From the NCBI GenBank assembly GCA_964343275.1, contig CAYFIY010000003.1, forward strand, positions 1 to 55,925: 55,925 nucleotides of DNA. Direction: 5' to 3'. Every line of letters starts with the position of its first letter. The stretch's first letter is position 1. The stretch is from Hadarchaeum sp964343275. Its GTDB lineage: Archaea > Hadarchaeota > Hadarchaeia > Hadarchaeales > Hadarchaeaceae. The notes under the pieces were generated by a model. That model ran no database searches and was not told where the DNA came from. It worked only from the letters and a program-made list of their open reading frames with translations. Below are positions 1 through 8,045 of the stretch, piece by piece. Made by a program: the position numbers and the translations under genes.

Positions 1-994
1 CTGGGATAGCTAAAAAAGGCGCCCCTGCCACCCCCCCTTCTAAGCCGCGTGCCACTACTTTCCCCCCCGCCGCTGGATAAACTTTATCTACCGGATCGAA
101 CTGGTTCTCAGGGTCACGGATCTCGTCGAGAGGCCTAGGCCGAAGTAGTGCCCGAACCTTGGAGGTTACAACATTATCCAGCCCTCCCACTGCAAAAAGA
201 TCCCCCTTCGTGAGCATGCCGTTGTAAAGTATCAAATCAATGGTTTTCCCTAAACCGATATCTTCTTTAACCTCCAGAACCGTCCCGCGTGCAGGACCGC
301 TCACTTCAACTCTCAATTGTTCATCGAGGAAGCGCTGCGCCAAGCCGGCTATAACCGTGAGTACTTCAGATATTCCTTCCCCTGTTTTTGCGCTGGTCGG
401 GACGATCGAAATCTGCGTTTGAAAGTCGCTCACACGGTCAAAACGTTCTGATTCAAAACCAAGCTCATGTAGCTTACCAACGAGATCATAAATACTTTCG
501 TCCAATGCTAGCTTTACTTCTTGGCGCTGTTTGGCGAATGATTCTAAAAATGAACCTTTTTGAATAATTTGCCAGCCTGGAATTAAATCTATTTTATTGG
601 CGATAAGTACAAATGGTGTTTTGTATGTTTTTAATATGGTCAAAGATTCAAGAGCCTGAGGCATGAATCCTTCGTTGATGTCCACCACTAGAGCTGCGAG
701 GTCAGCCAGTGCCCCGCCCCGTCGTCGAAGATTAGTAAAGGCCTCGTGCCCCGGAGTATCTATGAAAAGTAGTCCTGGAAGGGTCAGTTCTATTTTGAGC
801 TTCTGTAAGAGCGCACCGCAAACTTCTTTGATGGTACATACGGGTATTTCACTGGCTCCGACATGCTGAGTTATTGCTCCAGCTTCACGTGCTGCTACAG
901 TAGTACCTCTTATGCTGTCCAACAGCGAAGTCTTACCGTGATCTACATGTCCCAGCACCGCGATCAACGGTTGTCTGACTTTATGTTCCTGCAT
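1..994 (-). CDS. infB: Translation initiation factor aIF5B (IF-2 family), 5' part only
   Basis: This is the N-terminal ~331 codons of a translational GTPase that joins ribosomal subunits and positions initiator tRNA. The frame stays open to the window edge, so the C-terminus is missing. The G1 motif GHVDHGKTS is at residues 15-23, DTPGH at about 79-83 and NKID at about 130. The early start of the GTPase domain after only ~9 residues is typical of archaeal aIF5B rather than bacterial IF2. The ATG at 994 has a short GGTG about 8 nt upstream. No intein is seen in the visible part. In many euryarchaea infB follows ndk, but here ndk lies about 44 kb away. The family call is sure. Confidence 0.95.
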   Translation of the reverse strand, partial: MQEHKVRQPLIAVLGHVDHGKTSLLDSIRGTTVAAREAGAITQHVGASEIPVCTIKEVCGALLQKLKIELTLPGLLFIDTPGHEAFTNLRRRGGALADLAALVVDINEGFMPQALESLTILKTYKTPFVLIANKIDLIPGWQIIQKGSFLESFAKQRQEVKLALDESIYDLVGKLHELGFESERFDRVSDFQTQISIVPTSAKTGEGISEVLTVIAGLAQRFLDEQLRVEVSGPARGTVLEVKEDIGLGKTIDLILYNGMLTKGDLFAVGGLDNVVTSKVRALLRPRPLDEIRDPENQFDPVDKVYPAAGGKVVARGLEGGVAGAPFLAIP

Positions 995-1103
995 CTCAAA
1001 CACCAAGTTATGTTCAATGGTTCGGTTTAAGTAAGGCGGCGAATTAAGTTTTCCTATTTAGTCAGTCTAAAAAGTGAATTGCTGGGTCTTGTTGAGAAAA
1101 ATC

Positions 1104-1129
1104 TTTAAGTGTTTGGCTTAAAAGCCAAA
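1104..1129 (+). promoter_or_regulatory. TATA-like box and perfect inverted repeat before the cysteine hydrolase gene
   Basis: A TTTAAG element at 1104-1109 lies about 31-36 nt before the ATG at 1140. Between them is a perfect inverted repeat, TTTGGCTT-AA-AAGCCAAA (1112-1129), with 8-base arms. Its place between the TATA-like box and the probable transcript start is where an archaeal repressor would bind. That role is inferred from position only. Confidence 0.45.
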
Positions 1130-1139
1130 TGGGTTTAAA

Positions 1140-1742
1140 ATGGTTAAGTGGGAAATAGACAAGACTAAAACAGCTCTCATAGTGGTGGACGTTAACAACA
1201 ACTTTTTCATGCAAGGAATGCCATTTTACGTCCCCAGTAGTGATGAGATCGTACCAAACCTGAAGAAATTAATAAAGACCTGTAGAGATTTAAAAGTTCC
1301 AGTTATTTATCTTACCCAAGCCTACAGGCGCGATGGTTCTAATATTGGGCTAGCACCTCTCCTATCGACTTTGGCTTTACCACCTAAGGGGGGCGTGGCT
1401 TGCGAAGGCACAAAGGCCGTCGAGATATTAGATGAGGTGAAGCCGGAGAAGGGTGACATCGTAATAAAAAAGATTAGATTCAGTTCTTTCTTTAACACAG
1501 ATTTAGAATCCACTCTACGTTGTCTCGGAGTGGATACGGTGATTATCGTCGGAACGGTTACCGATTGTTGTATAAGTACGACGGCGTTTGACGCATTCCA
1601 GAGGGACTTTAAAACCATTGTTCTAAGTGATTCTACCGTAGCTCGAGATGAAGAAACACATAAAGTAACTTTGAGAACGATAGCTAGGCTTGTGGGCGAA
1701 GTCACTATAACTGAAAATATTATAAAACGCCTGAGTCCCTGA
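1140..1742 (+). CDS. Isochorismatase-family cysteine hydrolase (nicotinamidase / N-carbamoylsarcosine amidase type)
   Basis: This 200-residue protein has the full isochorismatase-fold catalytic set: Asp17 in IVVDVNN, Lys111 in the K-x-R-x-S-x-F motif and nucleophile Cys144 in TDCCISTTA. The family hydrolyses amide or ureido bonds in nicotinamide, N-carbamoylsarcosine, biuret or ureidoacrylate; the motifs do not settle the substrate. It faces a hydantoinase-like cyclic amidohydrolase whose stop is 72 bp away, and a sarcosine-oxidase-like operon lies nearby. This favours a carbamoyl-amino-acid amidase, but that is inference. The palindrome upstream suggests its own control. A nicotinamidase remains the main alternative. 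Confidence 0.85.
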   Translation: MVKWEIDKTKTALIVVDVNNNFFMQGMPFYVPSSDEIVPNLKKLIKTCRDLKVPVIYLTQAYRRDGSNIGLAPLLSTLALPPKGGVACEGTKAVEILDEVKPEKGDIVIKKIRFSSFFNTDLESTLRCLGVDTVIIVGTVTDCCISTTAFDAFQRDFKTIVLSDSTVARDEETHKVTLRTIARLVGEVTITENIIKRLSP

Positions 1743-1813
1743 TCATTCGACAGTAATCATTACAGATACGTCTATAGATTTACACGCGAGCAAAGTTCTA
1801 GTTTATATCTTTA

Positions 1814-3205
1814 TCACAAGATGGGCCGTCCTGCTTTTATTATTTTTCCGATTCCCCCTTTGACCAATATTTGGTCTTCCTCCAAGACTACATTTCCTCG
1901 AACCATGGTAAGGGTCGGCCATCCCCTGAGCTTCCATCCATCGTAAATCGTGAAGTCCGTGTCGGTCATTAGTGTGTCATTAGACACTTGAACTTCCTTG
2001 TCCATATCGAGGATCACCAAGTCGGCATCCGATCCAACATCAATAGTTCCCTTTCGGGGGTAGATTCCTATGATTTTAGCGGTGTTGTAAGAGCATATCT
2101 CTACAAGTTTTTTAAGTGTTATTCTTTTTTTGAGGACACCTCTAGTCACTAAAATCGGGAGCATTACCTCCGATCCACCTGGGATGGCTGGGTGTGCCTG
2201 CCAGATATTTCCACCTTTGTGTTGTCTCCAGCAGGGAACGTTGTCCGTCCCCATGGTTGTTATAGTGCCCTCCTGAATCCCTCTCCAGATCCTCTCATTG
2301 TCTTCTTCGTACTTCAACGCGGGATTGACTTTTCCAAAGTTACCAAGTTTTTCATCTTTGCAGGTCACTTCCAAATAGTGCGGGCATGATTCCCCAATAA
2401 CCCTCAAACCCCTTTTCTTTGCGGCCTCAATGGCATCTACGGTTTCTTTTGAGCTGACATGGACGATATAGAATGGGGCGTTAGCCATTTCAGCTATGTA
2501 AATTAAATGGACGGCATCTATTCCTTCCAGCCAACCTGGTCTAGCTTCCGTCCATGTCCCTAGTCCGTCCTTGCCCATCGCTTTAAGCCTTTCCTCGAAC
2601 CAGTAGAATATTTCCACATCCTCGCAGTGAGCTTGAGCTATAGCCAAACCACCCAAATCTCCTATGGCTTTGAATCCCTCGTAAAGCCTTCCGTCGTCGA
2701 CTGAACCCACACCAATGACCTTGGCCTGTTCTCCTTTGTACCCGTAGAAGAATTTGAAGCAGCTGACCCCCAGTTCTTTGACATACCTTGGTATTTCCTG
2801 CATGTGCTGAGCTGTGTGTGGGTGTATGGAAAAAACCGTGTCAATTACAGACTCCTTCTCTGTCAGGTTCTTCCACTTTTCATAGACGTCGAAGTACGAA
2901 CTCTCTGTGTAGGTTTTCGCATGCCCCAAAAGGTTCATCACCGTCGTGACGCCGCCATGGGCACTTGCTCTAGTTTCTGTCATCGTTTCATGATCGTATT
3001 CCTTTTTTACACCCCAGTGAACATGCGGATCAATTAGACCAGGGAGGAGGTGTTTCCCTCTGGCATCGATAACTTTATCCCCTTGGGGAAGACTCTGATC
3101 ATTCCCAACTGCTACTACAATACCATTGTCAACCGCCACCCCTCCCGAAAAAATGCAATCAGGGCGGACTATTTTTGCATTTTTTATAATGCAGTCTACC
3201 GGCAT
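1814..3205 (-). CDS. Cyclic amidohydrolase (dihydropyrimidinase / hydantoinase / allantoinase group)
   Basis: This 463-residue enzyme belongs to the amidohydrolase superfamily that opens cyclic amides such as hydantoins, dihydropyrimidines or allantoin. The binuclear metal site is complete: H61 and H63 in DPHVHWG, the carboxylated lysine at about K151 in CFKFF, H193 in QAHCED, H249 in IVHVSS and D321 in GTDN. The ATG at 3205 has GGTGA eight bases upstream. Its length fits a hydantoinase; a dihydroorotase would usually be shorter. Paired with the facing amidase it could feed N-carbamoyl amino acids to hydrolysis. The family is secure, the substrate is not. Confidence 0.88.
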   Translation of the reverse strand: MPVDCIIKNAKIVRPDCIFSGGVAVDNGIVVAVGNDQSLPQGDKVIDARGKHLLPGLIDPHVHWGVKKEYDHETMTETRASAHGGVTTVMNLLGHAKTYTESSYFDVYEKWKNLTEKESVIDTVFSIHPHTAQHMQEIPRYVKELGVSCFKFFYGYKGEQAKVIGVGSVDDGRLYEGFKAIGDLGGLAIAQAHCEDVEIFYWFEERLKAMGKDGLGTWTEARPGWLEGIDAVHLIYIAEMANAPFYIVHVSSKETVDAIEAAKKRGLRVIGESCPHYLEVTCKDEKLGNFGKVNPALKYEEDNERIWRGIQEGTITTMGTDNVPCWRQHKGGNIWQAHPAIPGGSEVMLPILVTRGVLKKRITLKKLVEICSYNTAKIIGIYPRKGTIDVGSDADLVILDMDKEVQVSNDTLMTDTDFTIYDGWKLRGWPTLTMVRGNVVLEEDQILVKGGIGKIIKAGRPIL

Positions 3206-3310
3206 GATTTATTCACCGCCCCAAATTTATTCTTTTATCTTATATGTTTTGTGCGAGTTAGATTTTTGCCCCTTGCGACAAATAGAATCGAAGTTTTTGT
3301 AAGGATATGG

Positions 3311-4504
3311 TTAGAGCCAACCCCTACCTTCAATGGTTTCCATAACTCGACAAGCCGCTATGGCCAGGGATGCTTTTCTTAACGACACATTTCTATCTGA
3401 GGAAAAGTTCATAACTTCTTCAAACGCTTCAAGAAGTGTTTCTTTTATCGTTGCGAAGGTTTCCACGCGCTTTGTTCTGGTTCCGGCCTTACTCTTACGC
3501 CATTCGTCATAGCTGGCAACTACTCCGCCAGCATTAGTGAGGATATCAGGAACCACAGTGATGTTGTTTCTTTCAAGGACTTCGTCCGCTTCTTTTGTGA
3601 CTGGAGCATTGGCGCCCTCTATGACTATATTGGCTTTAACCTTACCTGCATTTTGTTTCGTTATCACGTTTCCCACCGCCGATGGAATTAGGACATCCAC
3701 GTCCAACTCCAAGATTTCTTCGTTACCCAATTTTTTTTCCCCGTAACTATCTAAAGTCATATTTTTTTGCAGATGTTTTTTAAGTTCCTCAATGTTGATT
3801 CCCTTGCGTTGAATCGTTCCACAGTGTTTGTCCGTTATTCCTATGATCTTAGCACCATTTTCCGCCAAAAAATGACAAGCCCAAGAGCCGACATTTCCAA
3901 ATCCCTGCACGGCAACAGTGGTATCAGAAAGCTCCTTATCCAATAATTCTTTCACGGCACGTTCTGAAACAGCCGATACGCCGTACCCAGTGGCTTCCTT
4001 TCTGCCGGGTAGACCACCAATGCCGATTGGCTTACCCGTCACAGATTCCCTGACGTGAGTCTCCCCGAAGATCACGGCCATCTCTCTGGGACTAGTTCCA
4101 AGATCTGGAGCGGGGACGTAATTGCCAGAGATGAGTTCATGTCTGATTTCGTGAGCAAAACCTTCCATGATTAAAGATTTTGAATCAGGGGGAAGTTCGC
4201 TGTCTGCTACAATCCCTGCTTTTGCACCTCCGAAGGGCAAATCCATCAAAGCATTTTTATAGGTCATTATCTCCGCAAGCTGGGTTACTTCTTCAAGGGT
4301 AATATCTTTCGACATTCTCACTCCACCCTTGCAAGGTGGACCGCGAGCGGCACTATGATAAACAACGTATACATTAACTAATTCTTGCTCGGTCGGAACG
4401 TGCCGGCGCATCCTGAAATTTATTACTCGATCTGGTTCGCCCAATAACGTTAAGGCTCTTTCATTTATCTTGGCGAGGCGCACAATTTCAGCATCAAGTA
4501 TCAT
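3311..4504 (-). CDS. gdhA: Glu/Leu/Phe/Val dehydrogenase family, probably glutamate dehydrogenase
   Basis: A 397-residue oxidative deaminase interconverting glutamate and 2-oxoglutarate plus ammonia. Visible features are the substrate-binding stretch with the catalytic lysine (PFGGAKAGI), the PDLGT loop and the Rossmann dinucleotide motif QGFGNVG followed by IGITD. I place the start at ATG 4504 because GGTGG lies 7 nt upstream and the product then begins MILDAEIV, which fits the family. A longer frame runs to 4561. The start overlaps the end of threonine synthase by 11 bp, so translation is probably coupled. It could assimilate ammonia released by the nearby amidases. Confidence 0.92.
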   Translation of the reverse strand: MILDAEIVRLAKINERALTLLGEPDRVINFRMRRHVPTEQELVNVYVVYHSAARGPPCKGGVRMSKDITLEEVTQLAEIMTYKNALMDLPFGGAKAGIVADSELPPDSKSLIMEGFAHEIRHELISGNYVPAPDLGTSPREMAVIFGETHVRESVTGKPIGIGGLPGRKEATGYGVSAVSERAVKELLDKELSDTTVAVQGFGNVGSWACHFLAENGAKIIGITDKHCGTIQRKGINIEELKKHLQKNMTLDSYGEKKLGNEEILELDVDVLIPSAVGNVITKQNAGKVKANIVIEGANAPVTKEADEVLERNNITVVPDILTNAGGVVASYDEWRKSKAGTRTKRVETFATIKETLLEAFEEVMNFSSDRNVSLRKASLAIAACRVMETIEGRGWL

Positions 4505-5699
4505 TAGATCCACCCAAATTTTTAATGAAATCTGGCACACGATGATGTCCCGACACTTCAATTGCCTCTTCTGGGTCCTTTAGTATGTGTCCAGTGGCAA
4601 CGCATATCACCAATTCGTCTCGCTTTATTTTACCATCTTTTACAAGCTTCATTAGCCCAGCAATTGTTGACGCGCTGGCTGGTTCTGCACCTAAACCCTC
4701 CAGGCTTGCCATTAACTTTTGAGCGTTTATAATTTCAGCATCACTCACAGATTCTGCCGTACCACTTGATGCTCTAATTGATCGGATGGCCTTTGGACCA
4801 TTTGCGGGGTTACCTATGCTAATAGCAGTGGCGATTGTCTTTGGTTTTTCAACAGGTTCAAACTTGTCAAGGTATCGCTTAATAGCATCTACAACAGGTT
4901 TTGCTCCCTCCGCCTGAATTCCAACCATCTTAGGTATTCCCTTCGTAAAACCAGCTGCATCGAACTCAAGGAATGCTTTATAAATGGCCCATATGTTGGC
5001 GCAATTCCCCATAGGCACCACAACCCTATCAGGCACTTTCCAACCGAGCTGATCCGCGATTTCAAAACCTAACGACTTCTGCCCCTGGATCCTAAAGGGA
5101 TTCAACGAGTTGAGGAGGAGGATGTCTTCTCTTTCTTCACATAACTTGCGCACCAATGTTAATGCAGCATCAAAATTCCCTTTTACTGCCATTACCTTCG
5201 CACCGTACACAAGCGCCTGAGCCAGCTTTCCGCGCGCTACTTTACCCTTTGGTAGTAGTATCAAGCAATGCAAGCCGGCTTTAGCCGCATATGCTGCCAA
5301 AGATGCAGCTGTGTTGCCGGTTGATGCACATGCGACAGTCTTCACCCCGAATTCAAGCGCCTTTGTTACGCCCACTGTCATTCCCCTATCTTTGAATGAT
5401 CCAGTAGGGTTCGTTCCCTCAAATTTCACATAAAGTTCTCTAATGCCTATCTCTTTGGCCAATCTATCGCAGCAGTGAAGTGGAGTTCCTCCCTCATCTA
5501 AGCTCACGATTTTTGAATCGTCCAGGATGGGGATAAAGGCACGGTACTTCCATACTTTGGGAGGTTTGTTGAACCATTTCGATTCAGGCTTTTTTATTTT
5601 CTTTAAATTAAGTTCAACTTCAAGTAGGCCATTACACTTCGGGCAAGTGTAGAATCTAGATTTTATGTCAAATCTTTCGCCGCACTCGATGCACTCCAA
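4494..5699 (-). CDS. thrC: Threonine synthase
   Basis: This 401-residue PLP enzyme converts O-phosphohomoserine to threonine. The N-terminus carries a small zinc-ribbon-like segment (CIEC near residue 3 and CPKC near 19). The PLP lysine sits in NPTGSFKDRG, and the phosphate loop ASTGNTAAS follows. The start is a TTG at 5699; GGTGA sequences lie a little upstream at two places. It forms an overlapping pair with the glutamate dehydrogenase gene. Aspartate kinase, the first enzyme of the same pathway, is encoded at 19893-21308. The 5' leader is unusually long. Confidence 0.93.
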   Translation of the reverse strand: MECIECGERFDIKSRFYTCPKCNGLLEVELNLKKIKKPESKWFNKPPKVWKYRAFIPILDDSKIVSLDEGGTPLHCCDRLAKEIGIRELYVKFEGTNPTGSFKDRGMTVGVTKALEFGVKTVACASTGNTAASLAAYAAKAGLHCLILLPKGKVARGKLAQALVYGAKVMAVKGNFDAALTLVRKLCEEREDILLLNSLNPFRIQGQKSLGFEIADQLGWKVPDRVVVPMGNCANIWAIYKAFLEFDAAGFTKGIPKMVGIQAEGAKPVVDAIKRYLDKFEPVEKPKTIATAISIGNPANGPKAIRSIRASSGTAESVSDAEIINAQKLMASLEGLGAEPASASTIAGLMKLVKDGKIKRDELVICVATGHILKDPEEAIEVSGHHRVPDFIKNLGGSNDT

Positions 5700-5845
5700 C
5701 CACAGACCTAATCACCTATTTTAAATTGTTTTCTTTATTAAATCACCTCTCCTTTAACCTTGCTACCATCACCCTAGGAACAAATTTTTTTCATTCCTTA
5801 TTGGCATAATGTAATTTTGCTCTAATTCCGCAATTCCAAGAAAAA

Positions 5846-5859
5846 CCTTTAAATTTAAA
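5846..5859. promoter_or_regulatory. Near-palindromic TATA element in the 447-bp gap before thrC
   Basis: The sequence CCTTTAAATTTAAA lies in AT-rich DNA and reads as an archaeal TATA box on both strands. On the minus strand it could start a leader of about 125 nt for thrC. That leader holds two tiny reading frames and a GGAGAGGTGAT site that is not followed by a start codon. On the plus strand it sits about 35 nt before a 24-codon frame at 5891. This is inference from sequence alone. Confidence 0.4.
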
Positions 5860-5890
5860 TGGACTTACTCAGTAGACTGCGGGCGAAGAA

Positions 5891-5965
5891 ATGGAGAAAA
5901 ATATTAAGAAACCCACACTGGATAACATCTCCCAGGGAGTGATGGATTGCTTTGTACTTGATTAA
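5891..5965 (+). CDS. Possible 24-residue ORF, function unknown
   Basis: An ATG at 5891 opens 24 codons (starting MEKNIKKPTLDN, ending in TAA) about 35 nt after the TATA element. No similarity is recognised. A second 24-codon frame starts near 5988, and open but start-less sequence follows to about 6150. This looks either like a short leader peptide or like the eroded remains of a gene. There is no strong ribosome binding site, only GGGCG, so treat it as tentative. Confidence 0.2.
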   Translation: MEKNIKKPTLDNISQGVMDCFVLD

Positions 5966-6028
5966 CTTTAATTTTGTCGTTATTTACATGGGGGTGCAAA
6001 CGCCTAAAGTGAAGTTAGATAGCCTAAG

Positions 6029-6082
6029 GTTAATACAGCGGCAAATAAAGCGCTGGAAATAGATGTCCAGCGTATTGTTAAC
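6029..6082. other. Set of mutually exclusive hairpins in the thrC upstream gap
   Basis: Three segments can pair in two exclusive ways. CAGCG at 6036-6040 pairs with CGCTG at 6051-6055, or CGCTGG at 6051-6056 pairs with CCAGCG at 6067-6072. An outer stem (GTTAATA near 6029 with TTGTTAAC near 6075) can enclose the second form. Such an arrangement resembles an attenuator or RNA switch. It lies between the dehydrogenase operon end and thrC on the minus strand, and no riboswitch class is recognised. Confidence 0.35.
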
Positions 6083-6146
6083 AAGAATCGTTTACAAGTG
6101 TTAAAATTATTACTTGAGTTGGAGATGTTTTTTTTGCTTTTGTATT

Positions 6147-7295
6147 TTATGTAGTACTTGTGTCTTTAGATTTTTCTGCGAAAAATCTTTCGGCTCTAAA
6201 AGATTTAAACAAGGGTGATGATTTTCCATCCACTAGTAGTACCGCGAGAAGCTCCCCAGCTGAAGTGGGCAACCCCAGTCCACAGCCACAAAAGCCGTTT
6301 GCTTGGATAAATCCCTTTACTCCATCCAACTCACCCAACACCGGTTTTCCATCGGGGGTTGCATCATAAAGCCCGGCCCACTGACGCATAACTTTGAGGT
6401 CTCTGAACTGCGGCATGATTTCTATCAAGAACCTGGCTATCCTTTCGAGGAACTCTATACTTGAACTCGTATCATTTAAGGAGACATCATCTGTACTGGG
6501 TAGGCTGCATACGGTTTCCCCTCTAATCAACTGAGCTAGCCACAGGTCGTCGCGAGGTGATAATATAAATGGGTCGAGAAATGGACTTAACGGTTCAGTG
6601 ACTAAAAATTCTTGTTTGCGTACTTGGTTAGGGATGTCTAGGCCAGTCATCTTGGCAACATCTCCAGAACAGGCACCTGCCGCGTTGACCACTATACATG
6701 TTTCTATTTCTCCATTGTCTGTTGCCACGGATTTAACCTCTCCACCTTCTACTTTAATGCCCTTCACCTCCGAAAAGGCACGAATCTTCCCGCCTTCCCT
6801 CTTTATAGCTTGAGTATATCCCCAGAGGAGGGCCATTGGGTAAGCAATCCCATCTGTGGGGCAGAATGCAGCTCCGATTATCTTATCGACATCGAGCATC
6901 GGGACCATTTTCTTGACTTCGCTTTGCCCAATGAACCTACTTTTCACTTTCATGAGGTTCTGCAGCCTGACAGAATCCTCCAAAACCTTAACCTGCCCCT
7001 CGTTGAAAGCTAAATTTAAACTTCCGCTTCTCCTGAACATTATATTGTGGTTTAACTCTGGGCTGAGCCGCTCAAGCATTTTAACGCCGTTTCTAGCCAA
7101 GGTTATCTCTTCTTTTGTCGATAATTGTTGGGTCACACCTCCCGGAAATCTCCCGCTGGCGCCAGAGCCGATATAACCTCTTTCAAAAACGACCACGTTT
7201 TTCATACCCTTCTTTACGAGACGGTACGCTAGTCCGAGTCCCGTTGCCCCGCCGCCGATGATTACCGCATCCGCTTTTTTACTTACTCGACTCAC
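6147..7295 (-). CDS. FAD-dependent amine/amino acid dehydrogenase, catalytic beta-type subunit (SoxB/DadA family)
   Basis: A ~382-residue flavoprotein of the DAO family, which includes sarcosine oxidase beta, dye-linked proline dehydrogenase beta and D-amino-acid dehydrogenase. The FAD motif GGGATGLGLAYRL comes near the N-terminus, ERGYIGSGASGR follows, and the C-terminal GFCGCGLGLPTSAGE closes the FAD site. It should hold the substrate-oxidising flavin. A longer frame runs to 7385, but its first 30 residues lie antisense-like over the preceding gene, so I favour GTG 7295, which overlaps that gene by 17 bp. It is the last gene of a four-gene unit. The substrate (sarcosine, proline or another amine) cannot be read from motifs. 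Confidence 0.85.
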   Translation of the reverse strand: MSRVSKKADAVIIGGGATGLGLAYRLVKKGMKNVVVFERGYIGSGASGRFPGGVTQQLSTKEEITLARNGVKMLERLSPELNHNIMFRRSGSLNLAFNEGQVKVLEDSVRLQNLMKVKSRFIGQSEVKKMVPMLDVDKIIGAAFCPTDGIAYPMALLWGYTQAIKREGGKIRAFSEVKGIKVEGGEVKSVATDNGEIETCIVVNAAGACSGDVAKMTGLDIPNQVRKQEFLVTEPLSPFLDPFILSPRDDLWLAQLIRGETVCSLPSTDDVSLNDTSSSIEFLERIARFLIEIMPQFRDLKVMRQWAGLYDATPDGKPVLGELDGVKGFIQANGFCGCGLGLPTSAGELLAVLLVDGKSSPLFKSFRAERFFAEKSKDTSTT

Positions 7296-7557
7296 CAGCC
7301 AGCACACTGAGGAATACAGGCTTTGTAGGCTGTCTTTGTGTGGGTATCCTGATTTCCCATGGCTTTTTCTTGAGCTCCCTTGCAAGTATGGCGATTACAT
7401 GTGTGAGGCAACCCTTTCCTTGGCATGGGCCTGTAGACACTCCAGTATATCTCTTAAGTGATTCCGGGTCAGTATATCCCGAACTTATAACTTCTATTAT
7501 TTCCTCTTCCGTAATATCTTGACATCTACAGACTATTTTTTTAGCCAAGCTCTTCAC
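7279..7557 (-). CDS. BFD-like [2Fe-2S] subunit of the dehydrogenase complex
   Basis: This 92-residue protein has the four cysteines of a bacterioferritin-associated-ferredoxin-like [2Fe-2S] domain: CRC near residues 10-12, then GPCQGKGC about 32 residues later. Such domains occur as the C-terminal part of sarcosine/opine oxidase alpha chains or as separate subunits in archaeal dye-linked proline dehydrogenases. Here it is a separate gene. The GTG start at 7557 overlaps the ferredoxin gene stop as GTGA, pointing to coupled translation and a shared complex. It probably passes electrons between the flavin subunits. Confidence 0.85.
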   Translation of the reverse strand: MKSLAKKIVCRCQDITEEEIIEVISSGYTDPESLKRYTGVSTGPCQGKGCLTHVIAILARELKKKPWEIRIPTQRQPTKPVFLSVLAGESSK

Positions 7558-8042
7558 CTTAAATACCTAGCTTCCATTGCCAAGTTTTCATCGACCTCGA
7601 TCGTCACAATAGTGGTCTTCCACTCTTTACCTAGTTGGACGACCTTTACAACTTTGGCCGGTCCTAAACACTTACCTTCTCTATCCAGCGTCTTGACCAC
7701 ATCCCCAATTTCAGGAACGAGCAGAAACTCATATGGAATGCTGACCCACGCTTTCCCCTCCGGAGAATTGCGCATATCAACGATGAATATAGCTAAACCA
7801 GGACATTTAACAGCACACAATCCGCAACCGGTGCACTTATCCATTTCAATTTCTGGAGGTGTCACGATTTTTTCCATGAAAATAAATTTTCCGGGGCATG
7901 CCGCAACACAGGCATCGCAGGGTATTTCTTGAGGACATTCTATTATCGCAACCGGTCCTTTTTTGAACCTCTCTTTAGAAGGCACAGAGCTTACCAGATC
8001 TCCGGACTTGATTACTCCTGTTATTTCGTAATCTGTAACCAT
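7554..8042 (-). CDS. Two-[4Fe-4S] ferredoxin subunit of the dehydrogenase complex
   Basis: This 162-residue protein carries two ferredoxin motifs: CDACVAACPG at about residues 42-51 and CTGCGLCAVKCPG at about 69-81. About 80 residues with no recognised domain follow. It lies 3 bp after the alpha-type gene and overlaps the BFD gene, so it should be the electron-transfer subunit of the same complex. A ferredoxin-like delta subunit is known from the four-subunit proline dehydrogenase of Thermococcales. The likely outlet is a soluble ferredoxin or membrane carrier, which is inference. Confidence 0.85.
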   Translation of the reverse strand: MVTDYEITGVIKSGDLVSSVPSKERFKKGPVAIIECPQEIPCDACVAACPGKFIFMEKIVTPPEIEMDKCTGCGLCAVKCPGLAIFIVDMRNSPEGKAWVSIPYEFLLVPEIGDVVKTLDREGKCLGPAKVVKVVQLGKEWKTTIVTIEVDENLAMEARYLR

Positions 8043-8045
8043 TTG

